64,000 bases of DNA from Russula earlei (taxonomy: Eukaryota; Basidiomycota; Agaricomycetes; Russulales; Russulaceae): contig JAGFNK010000067.1 of NCBI GenBank assembly GCA_025769875.1, positions 1 through 64,000 on the forward strand. The letters run 5' to 3'. The notes under the pieces were generated by a model, which saw only the letters and a program-made list of their open reading frames with translations, had not been told where the DNA came from and did no database searches. The translations under genes were made by a program, and so were the position numbers. Shown here piece by piece: positions 12,517-23,944 of this stretch (position 1 is its first letter; each line of letters begins with the position of its first letter).

Positions 12517-14615
12517 ATGTACGACAAGACTCCCGTATACCCCCATCTACAGCACCTTGCTTGGGCTCACGAGCCATTGAAGTCTATTTATGTCTTTCAG
12601 CGCCTTCTCACCACCGTCCTCCTCGTGCCCTTCTGGGTCATCTACTACGCAATTCTTCCCCGCTCTTTTCGTCCTCGCCCTTCCTGGTCGATCACACAGA
12701 TCGTCATCGTCAAGTTTACGAAGCGCGTATCCAAGGTCACCGAAGTAGCTGGCGTCACGTGGGGAACAAGGGATCCCACACAAGAACCGGATGAACAGTC
12801 TCTCAAGGAAACACGCTTCGCTTGGGTGCCACCCCTTCCTGCCGAGCTCTATACAGGCATCGTGAACGATCTCCAAGTGACGCCCCAGAAGGTCGGCACA
12901 TTCATTTGGCCCAAACACCCGCCTGCTAGCGCGCGCTTGCGTGGCATCGTCACAAGTGGAGACGTTGGACTTTCATCGGAACGTCTCTACCTCAGACAAA
13001 ACGTCTCGGATGACGTGCGCACTTTGAACTTGCCACTTGACAAGACCTCTGACGGCTCCACGACCGTCACGTCTACGCCTGCTTCCAAGCACAAACTACC
13101 CAAGATAGACATCGACGTAGCTCAAGCACTTCCTTACGCCTCGGATAACATCCACAGCCTAGATCTTGAGGCAGGTGGCGCCGATTCCCCCTTACCGCTG
13201 ATTGGACTCTACCTCCATGGGGGCGGATATTGTCACATGTCCGCCCATGAGAAATCTGGCACCTCCCGTATTCCCCGCCGGCTCATGGAGGTACATCTCA
13301 CGCATAATTTGGTCACAAATATTTCGACCTAATCTGTTTCAACAGGACAAGCTTTTCCGGGAAATACATGGTATGTTATTTGAACTGGTCATTCTCTGAT
13401 CTTGAGTCATCTCTCCACAGCTGTCGAGTATAGACTTTTGCAACACGCACCTATGCCTGGAGCCCTCCAAGATGCTGCTGCCGTCTATGCGCATCTCGTT
13501 ACGAATCAGCTTGGCGCGCGTAAATGCCCTGACGGTAAATATCGTTATCCGGACTCGATTTCTCTCTCTTCCACACCCGCCCACCTCCGAGGAGCCATTG
13601 GCCGGGCTTTCGACTCTGAAACGTGTCTCGATAGTCCTACCATCGCGCCAAGTGCGATGGTTTCTTCAGCCGAGGTAGAACATCAACATGCTGAGAGCAT
13701 AGAAGGACATGGAAACCAAAGGGAGCTCATAGAGCCGTTTATCAGTGGAAATGACGACCCTTCACATGCGCCCGTCGGTCCTGTACATTTGACACATGCA
13801 AACCCTGACCCGATCACCGCGGCTCATCGGCCACGAGTCATCCTCATTGGTGATAGCGCGGGCGGAAATCTCGTTTTAGCACTTGCGCGTTGGATCAGGG
13901 ACGAGGGTGTACTCCCGGGCCCAGATGGGATGCTCCTGCTATCTCCCTCCTGTGATCCTTGTACGCATCGCTTGACCGAAAGTCACCTCTCGAAAGTTTC
14001 GCTGACGTGATCTGGATCTATCATCCAGCGCACACACTTCCGCAAGTCCCAGCCTCGCGTCGTCCACGGCCACACGCTGACACCGACTACCTGTTGGACA
14101 CGCCGGAACCACGGGCCTTACTCTCGCGCACGTTCCTTGGCCACCATCCGGTCGAGATGGTTTACTCACCGTACATCTCCCCGGCGAGCGAGTGGGTTCT
14201 GTCAGCGTTTCACGGTCAGGAAGGCTTGGAAGATCTGGAGCCATTTGGTCCACACGAAGACTCGCGTGATTACCGAGACGAGTGCATCAAAACGTACGAT
14301 TGCCCGGTGAGCGGGATCCGTACGTGTCCGAACGGTCACTCTCCAACAACCAACCCATACATCCGTCTGCCGCGAGGCATGGGCCTGTTTACCGACTTTC
14401 CCCGAGCTCTGGTCGTAGTGGGTGATGCAGAGCGGCTTGAGCGCGAAGTTGCAGCTCTAGAACGAGCGCTCGAGCACGATGGCGTGCGTGTGCGGATGGT
14501 GTGGGCCAAGGATGCCGTTCACGACGTATTGATCATGGCCGCATGGGACGAGCGAGTCCGTGAGGGCATATGGAAGGAGATTGGTAGGTGGGTTCATGAG
14601 ATTGCGGCGGAGTAA
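12517..14615 (+). CDS. HSL-type alpha/beta hydrolase (fold-3)
   Basis: A 641-residue serine hydrolase of the hormone-sensitive lipase group (alpha/beta hydrolase fold-3), which includes steryl-acetyl hydrolases and lipid esterases. Exons: 12517-13290, 13346-13370 (a 25-nt microexon), 13421-13960 and 14029-14615; all junctions keep the frame. The ATG opens MYDKTPVYPHLQHLAW. A hydrophobic segment near residues 27-48 (RLLTTVLLVPFWVIYYAILP) suggests membrane attachment. Catalytic features: the HGGG oxyanion motif (LYLHGGGYCHMSAHEK), the nucleophile elbow GDSAGGNLVLALARW, a probable Asp in LVVVGDAERLE and the His in AKDAVHDVLIMAAW. A long insertion rich in His/Ser/Glu sits between the oxyanion motif and the nucleophile. 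The gene appears intact. The substrate cannot be read from sequence; the neighbouring DUF2156 gene suggests an aminoacylated or acylated lipid. Confidence 0.88.
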
Positions 14616-15984
14616 GTAGGCCACCCAGGGACAGGACTGGACACGTAATTTGAGGAAGAGCAGAATAGGGACGTGTTCATTGCGGACATCTGTAGTACGT
14701 ACCAACGTCAGGTTGTAGAGAGTCATATGGAATCGATACATATAGAGACATCAAATGTCGGTGTGAAATGGCAGTCTTATCGCATCGCCACGTCTGTCGA
14801 TTGAGATATCAGCAATTTGATATATTGCAAACTAGTGTCGGAGCCGCAGCGTCATCCCAGTGAAGATAACCAGATAACCAGAGCCACCAGTGGGCACGTA
14901 TAGACGAGAGATAGTCACCTGGTCGCACACGAGATCGACAGTGGCGGCGGCGGCAATCGATCACGCAGCACAGGATCAGATAGCGCAGCACAGACACTTG
15001 ATGAGCACAGGAACCATGGATACATAAAGCTAGGGTCGGTTGCCGATCAATCACCTGTGTGATGGGAGGGAGATGGAGTGACGAGAGGTTCAGCCATTCG
15101 TCGTCCGGCGACCGATGAACGTGGGCGAGGGGGAGTGGGGATGGGGGACGGAGGGTGTGCTTGACACAGCCGCGCACAGCAGGGGGGGAAGCATGGCTGG
15201 GCGCCGAGGTAGGGGCTGGGGAGCACTAGTCCGAACGGGGATCGCGCGCTCTGAAAAGCTTGCGAGACGTCGGTTCCGTGCGAGCAAACGAAACGAGAAG
15301 ACACGATGCAGGGATGAGGAAGTGCATGGAGCAGGCGAGGAAGAGTATGTAAAAACGATACTCTGGGAAGCATGGGCCGCGCATGGGCAAATTGCCAAGA
15401 GCCGAGGGTGGTGGCCAAGCTAGCCGAGAAGCGACGCAAGCCGTTGAAGGGCGTTCATTCGTCGCGAAGCGCGAGACGGAAGAGCAACGATTTGCCAAAA
15501 ATCGAGTTTGAAAAAGCGGAGGCGATACCGGATGTGGATGAATGAGAGCCCGCTTAGGGCATCGAGGTGACAAAACCACAGAATGTTATCGTCATAATTC
15601 GGTCTGTGGCAGGGAGAGGGGAATCATCATGGGGGCAGCACACCGCAGAGGGCAAGAGGACATCTTTTGAAGGCCCAAGGCCAAGACACTCACTCTGTGA
15701 TCATACGTAACCAGACAGGTAGGACAAGGGCAACAGGGCCACAAGGAATATTCAGAACAGAAATAATAATCAAATCATGTTGAATGATGAATCGAGCGCC
15801 GACCTGGACGGTCTTTCTCAAAATAAACTCGCCGTGTAAGTTATGATTATGAGTGCACGACATCCCATCTTTCACACAACTCGCCCCCCTTCTTTCTCTT
15901 CTCTTCTACATCTTGCCTTGCCCTGCCCCTTCTCCTTCTCCTTTCTTCACCCCCCCCCCCCCCCACTTGGTCTCCTGACCATCC
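14616..15984. other. Intergenic, no gene recognised
   Basis: Between the hydrolase stop and the next ATG. Open frames on the minus strand at about 15050-15440 are low-complexity Pro/Ser/Arg and show no family. A run of 15 C at 15950-15964 lies just 21 bp upstream of the next start codon, inside a CT-rich tract (about 15885-15964) of the kind often found at fungal transcription starts. Confidence 0.4.
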
Positions 15985-17567
15985 ATGTCGTCCTCTTCCT
16001 CCTCCCCGTCGTCCTCCCGGCTCCGTCCACTGCCCCCCACGTTCAGAGTCCCCTACGCCCATTCTTCCAACCGAAACTCGGGGGCGTCCTTTCGACCTCG
16101 ACTCCCCTCCGATCCCTTTTCTGATTCTGCCTTTTATCGGCGAGAACCAGTCATTATAAATTCGGAACGTCTCTTCACCGTCGCCTTCGCAGCCCAAGCT
16201 GCGCGGTCCGTTATCCTCGTTCTTGGCGGTCCGTCCGCTCCTATTGATCCCGTCTCTCATATTGACATGACAATCTAGAACCAACTCCCCAAGACCTCGC
16301 TCCCCTAGTCAGTTCTGAACGCCTCGCGTTTTCCCTCGTCATCATCGCGTCCCATCGGACCCCCTCCCTCCCTTCCAAGGTACAGCCCACAATTCGCATT
16401 CTTCGTCTGGCGCAGCCCCTCGCCGGAGAGCTGACAGGCGCAATTGAACTTGTGGACGCGTTGGAATGGGCCGAACGTGTTGCGCGTACATGGCGGAAAC
16501 TCGGCGGAATTGGGGTCAGAGAGCTCACCGAGGGTCGCCAAGGGGGCTTTGGCGCCCTTGCGCCTCCCCCAAACATCCATCGCCCGCGTTCCGAAAGCAA
16601 TCCGACGTCCCCGGCCCCGTCTATCTCGAATCGGCATTCCTTCATCTTCTCGCCGTCCGCCCCGTCTTCCTTGGACATGTTTCGTGGAAAGCGCGACAGT
16701 CGCTCCGAACAGCCACTTCCGCAGCCGGATCCGTCGCAGCGTCCTTTTGATGCCCTTATCAACTTCCTCCCTGCCGACATAGGCGATAAGGCGCTCCTTA
16801 GGCACACCATCCTTGTGACGACTGTCAGCCGGCCTTTTCTCATCTCTGTCGGCCCTCCGCGGTCTCCTCCATCGCCTCGTGCCACGCCCTCCAAACGGGC
16901 CAGCGTTTTCCTGCGCAGATCTCTTTATTTGCTATCGCCCCCTGCTTCTGAGGAGTCTGTGAACAGTTTCGTCGCTGCACAACAGTCACCACCAAGTCCT
17001 CCGATCAAAGCTCACCTCGTGCACCTGTTACCTCCACGCGCACGCAATGCGGTTGCGAACCATCTCTTGAGCAGCATGGAGTCCTTCCTTGTTTCCTTCT
17101 CGTCTCCGCCAGCGTTCGAGACTAAAAATGCGGATACCCATACCCTGGAGCGCGCGCGGCCATGTGTCCTCGAGTCGACTGCGTTTGCCGAACCTGTCGC
17201 CACGCCGCTTTGCCTGAATTTGAATTGGACCTTTGCGGATGTCCTACTGAGCGGCTGTCTGGACGACCAACCAATATACCGCGCGTGGTTTTCTGGCGCT
17301 TCCGACGTTGTCGTTTCAGCGCCGATTCCCTCGCAGCCGGACCCCGTAGTAATTCGCCCGAACCGTCTCGATCACAGCATGTTGTCACCCACGCCAGTCT
17401 CTGCTTACCTGCCGAATCCCGTCATCGACATGCTACCGACGCCACCTGACTCGGAGGAGGATGGACCGGACCGCCGTCGTATCTCCGTCAAAATTAAGCG
17501 GCCGTGGCGCTGGAAGTTATGGATACGACGACCTACCGCACCGCCAACGCCACCACCAAAGCCGTAG
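15985..17567 (+). CDS. Conserved basidiomycete protein of unknown function
   Basis: A 510-residue protein in two exons, 15985-16228 and 16279-17567, with a 50-nt intron (donor GTCCGT, acceptor TAG) that joins the frame as VLG-EPTPQDLAPL. The ATG opens a Ser run. Recognisable but unassigned blocks include LPPTFRVPYAH, ERLFTVAFAAQAARSVI, LAGELTGAIELVDALEWA, RVARTWRKLGGIGVRE, GRQGGFGALAPP, FDALINFLPADIGDKALLRH, VHLLPPRARNAVANHLLSS and FLVSFSSPPAFE. The first third reads like a conserved helical domain. The second half has Pro/Ser-rich linkers, and the tail is basic (VKIKRPWRWKLWIRRP). There is no signal peptide and no clear membrane segment. I do not recognise a function. The long open frame, intact splice and conserved-looking blocks make it a real gene. 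Confidence 0.75.
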
Positions 17568-20500
17568 ACGTTGTATTGGCTCGCTGCACAGGTGGCTCGT
17601 GCTTTTTGCAACCTTTTTTTTTTTTTTTTTTTTTACTCACCACCCGTCCTGTCGTCCACGCGGCTGATAAGCAGCCCAAACGGTCGTTAAAAGATTTGCA
17701 TACTCTTTTACGTCTCTCACGATCCGCCTTCGTATTATGCGTATTCCCCCGACATCACTTTATGGACAGAAGTTAATCTCTCTTATTCACACGTGTACAT
17801 TTCGACTTCCGTCGTTCCTTCAGGGATCGTCATACAACGCATTCATTCCTTTGCCAAGCCAACCCATGCATCATCATCCCTTCGACTCCATTTGGACAGT
17901 ATATCTCGAGTAGGTAGAATCCAGAATTGAAAGTCGTCGTGTCTCTTATCTTGATGACCTCTCTCTGCTGAATCCCTGTGAGTGATCTTTCGACCATGCC
18001 GCGTAAACCGTGCGCGGTAGAGGTAGAGTACTGTCGAACTGAGGCCGAATCCACGAACACTAAGAAAAAAAGCCTCGCGCTCTGGCAAAGAAGACGGCTC
18101 GAAGGAGCGAGATGTGACGATGCCAAGGCGAAAAACAGGCGGCCAGAGATGGGGGCACAACGGCATCAGCATCAACAGACGCGTCCTCCCGTGATTGATG
18201 GGATAGATGCAGATGATAGGGGAAGGGAGGACTGAGGAGCATCAGGATCAGCCACATCAGGGTATGGATTGTCGTTGTCGTTGGTGCAGCGCAGAGAGCG
18301 CTCCGAGTTCGACTGCCGCTGCTGGTTTCGACCTCGCCCTCAATCAAGAACATCATTGGAAACGAGATTGACCACGTCACACGGCCTGGCACACCAGAGG
18401 CGAGCCAACTTCCTTCACCCCTTCGAACAACGCCGGGTACCCGGCGAGCGCCGCCCACGCAGATAACAAAAAGCGAAGCGAGCGATGCGGCGAAGCGCGA
18501 GAGGCGAAGGGTAAGCCATCGCGTGATAACGTGCATGGACATGGACGCCCTTTGTTCCTCCTTGTTCCTCCGGGCAGACATCCTTCCTTGTTCGGTTTTA
18601 GATTTTTTTTTCGATTTGCCCGTCCGTCCCGTGCGTTGTATATCGTCCAAGTCTCGTCAAGTCTCGGTCAAGGTCAGGGGGAGAGAGACGGAGGCGCGGG
18701 AAAAAAAAAAAAACGCTCCTGCTGCGGCTGCGGCTGCGGAACGAAACGAAGCGCTTCCAAGCTCGCTCGGCAAGCCAAAAAAGAAAAAAAAAAAAACAAT
18801 ACGCCCGGTCTGTGCGTGCGTGCGGCGACGGCGACGGTCGGGAGGGGGCGAGGAAAATGATAATGCCGAGCATGGTCGTCGCCCTGTCCCCTCCATGTCT
18901 CTCCTCTGTCGGGGATGTCGGGTGGTGAAAATATCGGAGCCTGAGGCGGTTGACTGTCTCATGACCCGGGTGCCAACCTGGATTGGTCCAGGGGCAGGGG
19001 TATGAGTTTAGGGGGCGAGCAAGGTAATCATTCGAAGGGGTTGACCAATCACAAGGCGAAGCAGTGGCAGAGAGGCACGAGGGACACTTGCACTTGGAAG
19101 GGAAAGGGACGGGAGACTGGAGAAAGCACCACAGAGGACCAGGGTAGGGTAACTTCTTCGGTCGGGTCGGAAATTTGGGAGGCTTATGATCCAATTATTA
19201 TATATGGCCTCCCAATCTTCCGAAGTTCGGCCCACCTCGTGACTGCACTCTCACCAGCCCGATCGATTCAGAAAAAGTCCTTCGCGAAGGTACATGCTGG
19301 ATTCCAGGCAGTGCTTGGAGGAGGCGCGACGCAGGCAAAAAAAACCGATCCCCGTATACAAAAGAAATGGACCCGCACAAGCCGAAGGGGACGCGCAGCA
19401 CGCGTCGCGTCGCGTCATGCAACGGCTCTCCAGGGACCAGCGGCGGCGGAAACGTTGCGCAAATCGCCGGCGTCAGGAAGGGGCCTTGGGGCGGGACGGC
19501 GCGTCCCACCGAGTCATGCGGATCGTCTTCTTTGTCCGTTTTCGTACGACGCGATCGCGCGGACGAGCGGCGGGCGACCACATCTCACCGCCTCATCTTG
19601 TTTTGAATCGGCCGTGGCGCGGCGATTCCCAAACTAAAGCTCGAAGCGGACAACCGACTTGCCACTTGCAACGACCGGGCACGGGGGCAAACTGTTTCGG
19701 GCCGCACGGCCGCACAATCGACTATGGCTTGTCCGCGGCTCATATATAAAAAAAAAAAAAAAAAAAAAAAAAAACGCCATCTTTTGTCGAAAATTCGACA
19801 GCGGCCTTTTTTTTTTTTTTTTTTTTTTCTCAAAACATCGCTGTCTAATGGAAACCGGAGAGAGATGGGCCCATTTTGTCTGATGATGACGATGCTGATG
19901 ATTATGAAGAACGGAGATAGCGAAACCGTAGATGTTGATGTGGGATTGTGTACGTCTCATCCCTTCCACCTTCCTTACCCGAAGGGGAGACACACGGCGA
20001 TGACACTTTACCAGGAACGCTGCGGGGCGAATGCAACGCAGTTTCTTTGCTCTCGCCAGCGCGGGAGGTTTTTCCTGACGACCAGCGCGTATCCGAAAAA
20101 ACAAAAAAAAAGAAAAAGGAAAACGCACCCGACTGGCTGGGAAAGGCGTTGGGCCAACGGGATGTTTCATCCCAAGGGGCACCCCTCCCCCCTCGATGTC
20201 CGATCGGAAAAGATGCACCCTCGGGAAGGTCCTGGCACTCGTTTGGTCGGTTTTGATTTTAATTCAGGTTCGGAAAGGTGAGGGACCGAAAGGTGAGATG
20301 AGGTTATGCCGACTGTAAACGGTTTTCTTTTCTTTCTTTTCTTTTTTTAAAAAAATTTGGTTTATGATTGTAACTTTTCCATAGGCATATCGGAATAGAC
20401 TAGAACTGGCAGAGAGTGCTGGGCGTAACTTCGGACGTCCGAGGGTAGGAAGGAAGAACTGTGTCCGCCCAAGGACGGCGGCGTCGCGCGGCATCACACA

Positions 20501-21858
20501 GGCTAATCACGCGTAATCACGCTATCAATGAACCAGAGAGGTACGAATCAGTTCCTATCTCATCCCTGAACCCCTCCTGCGGAAGCACAGAGAGAGAGGG
20601 GGGGGGAGACGGGGGGAAGGGAGAGGCAGCGCACACGCTCGCTTTGCCGCTACCCCCCTCAGGGGCTTTTTGAGTTCTGCTCAAAGTGAGGGTAGACCAT
20701 GCTTCCATGCTTCTCCCCGCATCCGCACTTTCATGCACCGCGGTCTTCAATCCCATGCCCCCCCCCCCCACGGGGGAGGGCGTAAAGTTGGGTCACCTTT
20801 CTTTTCATTCGCGGGCCTTTTTTTCGATCGCGATTAAGTCGACGACACGCTCATCAACAGGAACAGGACCTCCAATGGCGGCGCTTGCCTAAACCGCAAG
20901 ATTTGATATCTTATCTTGGTTTCACTGATCATGACTTTGCGCCCCAGCCCCTCCAAACCTTACGCGCCAAACGGGTTGAGAAACTACTTCTTGATAATCC
21001 ACTTCCAATACTCTGTCATGCTCACATCTTGTTTGGCGGCGTTCAGGGTTTACGTGAACGAGATGAGATGATCAGATGGTAATGCTAAGCGCCGAGGCTG
21101 GAGAGCTTATCAGGCTTGTCCCGCACCCCGCACGCACCCCGTCGTGCAATTAGTCAGGGGTCTCTTTCAACACTTCTCAGGAACCTGCAACAACCCCCGT
21201 ATCGCTGAACAACAGGCCCAGCGGTTTGACCCTGGTTATGGATGATATGATTGCCATGTCGACAATCTTTTCTATATCGCACAACACAACTCGCAAGATC
21301 GGTCATCCTGTAATTCGTCACATGTCCTCTCGAAAAAGATAATCTTCCAGAGATCTCGTCGAGCGAGACACGAGACATCAATCGAGCCACACATCTTTAC
21401 ACCCTTAATTCATAAGCACATGCAAGCGCTTGACTGGCGTTGTGAATCGCCCTGCTATAATTAGATACATTGCAGGTGGCGACAAACCAGACATCGTTGC
21501 AACAAGGGGTAGCCGCAACGCGTTCCTGGAGAACTTCGGAGACAGCGCGTGCCCTCCGCCTGCACCCTATCTTTCACGTCTCGTGAGAGGGTCGTCTGCA
21601 TGTCGAAGACGTAAGCGTGATTCTGCGCAATTCCACCTTCGTACACGCACGCGCACACCCGTCACGCGGTCCTTATCTCTCGCCCAACAACCTCATGACC
21701 CGACCGGGGTGGCGCTGGCGCTGGCATCTCCTCGGCCCTGCTCCTGTCTCGAGAGTCGCAACAAATCTAACCGCTCATTCATACTCCGCTCTGTCGACAC
21801 AAATGCCAGGTGCGGGACCCCTGTCACCATGTCTGCATGAATGTTTTTATTATATTAT
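17568..21858. other. Long gene-poor region with homopolymers
   Basis: About 4.3 kb without a recognisable gene. It begins with the 3' flank of the 510-aa gene (a T run of about 19 at 17616-17634) and contains A and T runs at about 18606, 18702, 18779-18796, 19748-19774, 19807-19828 and 20321-20357. Open frames here are low-complexity Arg/Ser or Lys/Phe translations of these tracts. The stretch 20600-21850 has no feature I can name. Confidence 0.45.
19748..19828. repeat. Poly(A)-palindrome-poly(T) hairpin
   Basis: A run of 27 A is followed by a 32-nt spacer and a run of 22 T. Within the spacer sits a short perfect inverted repeat, TGTCGAA-AA-TTCGACA (19785-19800). The A and T runs can pair with each other, so the whole segment can fold into one long hairpin. 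It could be a foldback remnant or two opposing processed-RNA insertions; no flanking target duplication was identified. Confidence 0.7.
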
Positions 21859-22510
21859 TAGGCCCCTTTTACCAACCGAGATTTCCTTGAATCTTGAACT
21901 TGAACTTGAACTTGGATTTTGGGATTTTCTGGGTGTGACAGGAGTGACAGGCATGACATAAGTGATATGATGTATATAATAAATTAATATGAGTGTTTTT
22001 TCTGTGGTGATTTGCATATTCCCATACATGGGGTTAGACATGTGTCAGCCTCAAACTCAGAATCAACCTCAACAGCCTAGGTGCTTGCAGCCCCATTTGC
22101 ACAAGAGCTGCACATATACAAGTTGCACAAACAGGGGCACCCACACATTGGTGACACATGTGCTGCCTGATGACATGATTGCCATATCATTTGGAAGGAG
22201 CAGAAGGAAGGGGCTAGAAAAATGTTTCCCATATCACATATAACCCATACATAAATGCAAATCACATAGAAAAATACCCCATGCTTAGAATAAACTCATA
22301 TTAAATCACTTAGGCCCCATATGTTTTTGAAATTTGGGGGTTTCTGGAGTCACTTGCATGACAGGAGTCTTTGGAATTTTGCATAATGTGACACCCCATG
22401 GACTAGTGGACTTTGTCAGTAGAGCACTGTTTGAACAGCTTTACAATTCTGAAAATCAATATAATTATTTAATGACAAGAATAAATTACTTGATAACAGA
22501 AGTCATCATA

Positions 22511-23944
22511 CTGTAGGCTACCCATTAGTCAGACAGCTTAAGTAAGCTACCCATTAGTTGGACAGTCACAAATAGTAACATGAAACATAATGAAATCTTT
22601 GAACCACTGATTGAACCTTACATTGCTGAGATCAAATGTCAAAAATGTGTAATTTGGGGGGGGGGGGGGATGCAAACAAAAAACATTGTATCTACTGATC
22701 AATCTCCATGTGACGTCTGCCTTGAATGAAAAGCCCACAAAACTGAGGGTGATGAAGGAGCTTAGGGTGCACTCCTATATGGGACTTGACCTGGGAGGCA
22801 TGAATTGATATATGTTTAAGCACCCTGCAGTGTAGCAGCTGTTATGAACCAAGGCCAGGTCCTGGCCGAATATTGTCCTATTTCACTTGAGAGAGACCTC
22901 TCTCACTTCACATTGCCAACTCCTTTCCATTTCTTGGGCTACCCCTCCTGTAGTGCAAGATATCGCTATTGCAAAGGCACTATAACACAACCAGACACCC
23001 ATTTCCTAAGCGGGTAATCATTGCATGGCAGCCACATGGCCACCCAGCCACCAAGAACCCAAAACAGTGGCACCAACTCTTAGAAACTGTTGCATAAATC
23101 ATCTGACATCATCAAGGCTCCAATGACATCATGGCTGACTGAGCAACTCCACAGTGACCTCATAGGCTCACTAAGCACTCCACAGTGACATCATAATGAT
23201 GTCATCACTCCACAATGATCAGTAATGCGCTCAGTAAGCCTGAAACTTGACACAAGCAAGTTTATGCCTCCGTAGTCCTATTGGATGGTACCAAAGGGTC
23301 TAGAATAGTTCCAGCTCTTTGTAATTGACCCTGTACACTGTATATAAGCCCCAATGAAGTATGGCAGTCATCAGACTGTCCATTTGTGATACTCTCATCT
23401 TCCTGGGTACTCCCCTGTGACTGCTCAGTCTAAAGATTCCCCTCGCCTCTAAGGTACTCTTCTATGACTGCCTTGTTTAAAGCCCCCTCACTACACTGGC
23501 CTCCAGCCTTCACCCTTGTCTCCTGCAGCACCTACCAGTCCCCATCTGGTACCTCCTCATTGTTTGGCTCGTCCTCTTGTTCAACGCCACCTTCACTGCA
23601 TACCATCTGTTCCAACCCTTGCCCACCTGCTCCTGAGTCCATAGTGATCAGCAGTACGTGTCTTGACAGCAGCATTGTGGAAGGGACAAGGGATAAGGAA
23701 CATACATGATCAGCTGACAATGCCAATTTGAAGCACCAACTCAAACAACTCAAACTCTAACATTGTGTGTGACATCCTCTCCAAAAATCCTAGAAAGGGG
23801 AAATCATCAAACAGGGGTCTTTTGACACCCAAAAAAAACTGTGGACTCCTGTTAATCAGCACTTTGACCCCCTGGTTAAAAGAAATCTCAATCTTTATTG
23901 TACATATGCCCACATGTTCTGTCCAACTAATGGGTAGCCTACAG
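22511..23944. mobile_element. Inner inverted-repeat element (C), nested in B
   Basis: Left end CTGTAGGCTACCCATTAGT at 22511; right end ACTAATGGGTAGCCTACAG ending at 23944. The left arm carries a second, tandem copy of the repeat (AAGCTACCCATTAGTTGGACAG at about 22545-22566), and this second copy matches the right arm best. The interior is non-coding and is interrupted by the solo LTR at 22840-23668. The superfamily is not identifiable from these ends. Confidence 0.65.
22840..23668 (+). mobile_element. Solo LTR (829 bp) inside element C
   Basis: Begins TGTTATGAACC and ends GTCTTGACA, with the 5-bp direct repeat GCAGC immediately outside both ends (22835-22839 and 23669-23673). That is the structure left when an LTR retrotransposon recombines between its LTRs. 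A TATA-like GTATATAAGCC near 23338-23348 suits the LTR's own promoter on the plus strand. The TG...CA ends and 5-bp duplication fit the Gypsy/Copia orders; no internal domain remains. Confidence 0.7.

Noticed and set aside
15047..15439. Open frame of about 130 codons on the minus strand
   Set aside because: Low-complexity Pro/Ser/Arg composition and no splice context; looks like a shadow of GC-rich DNA.
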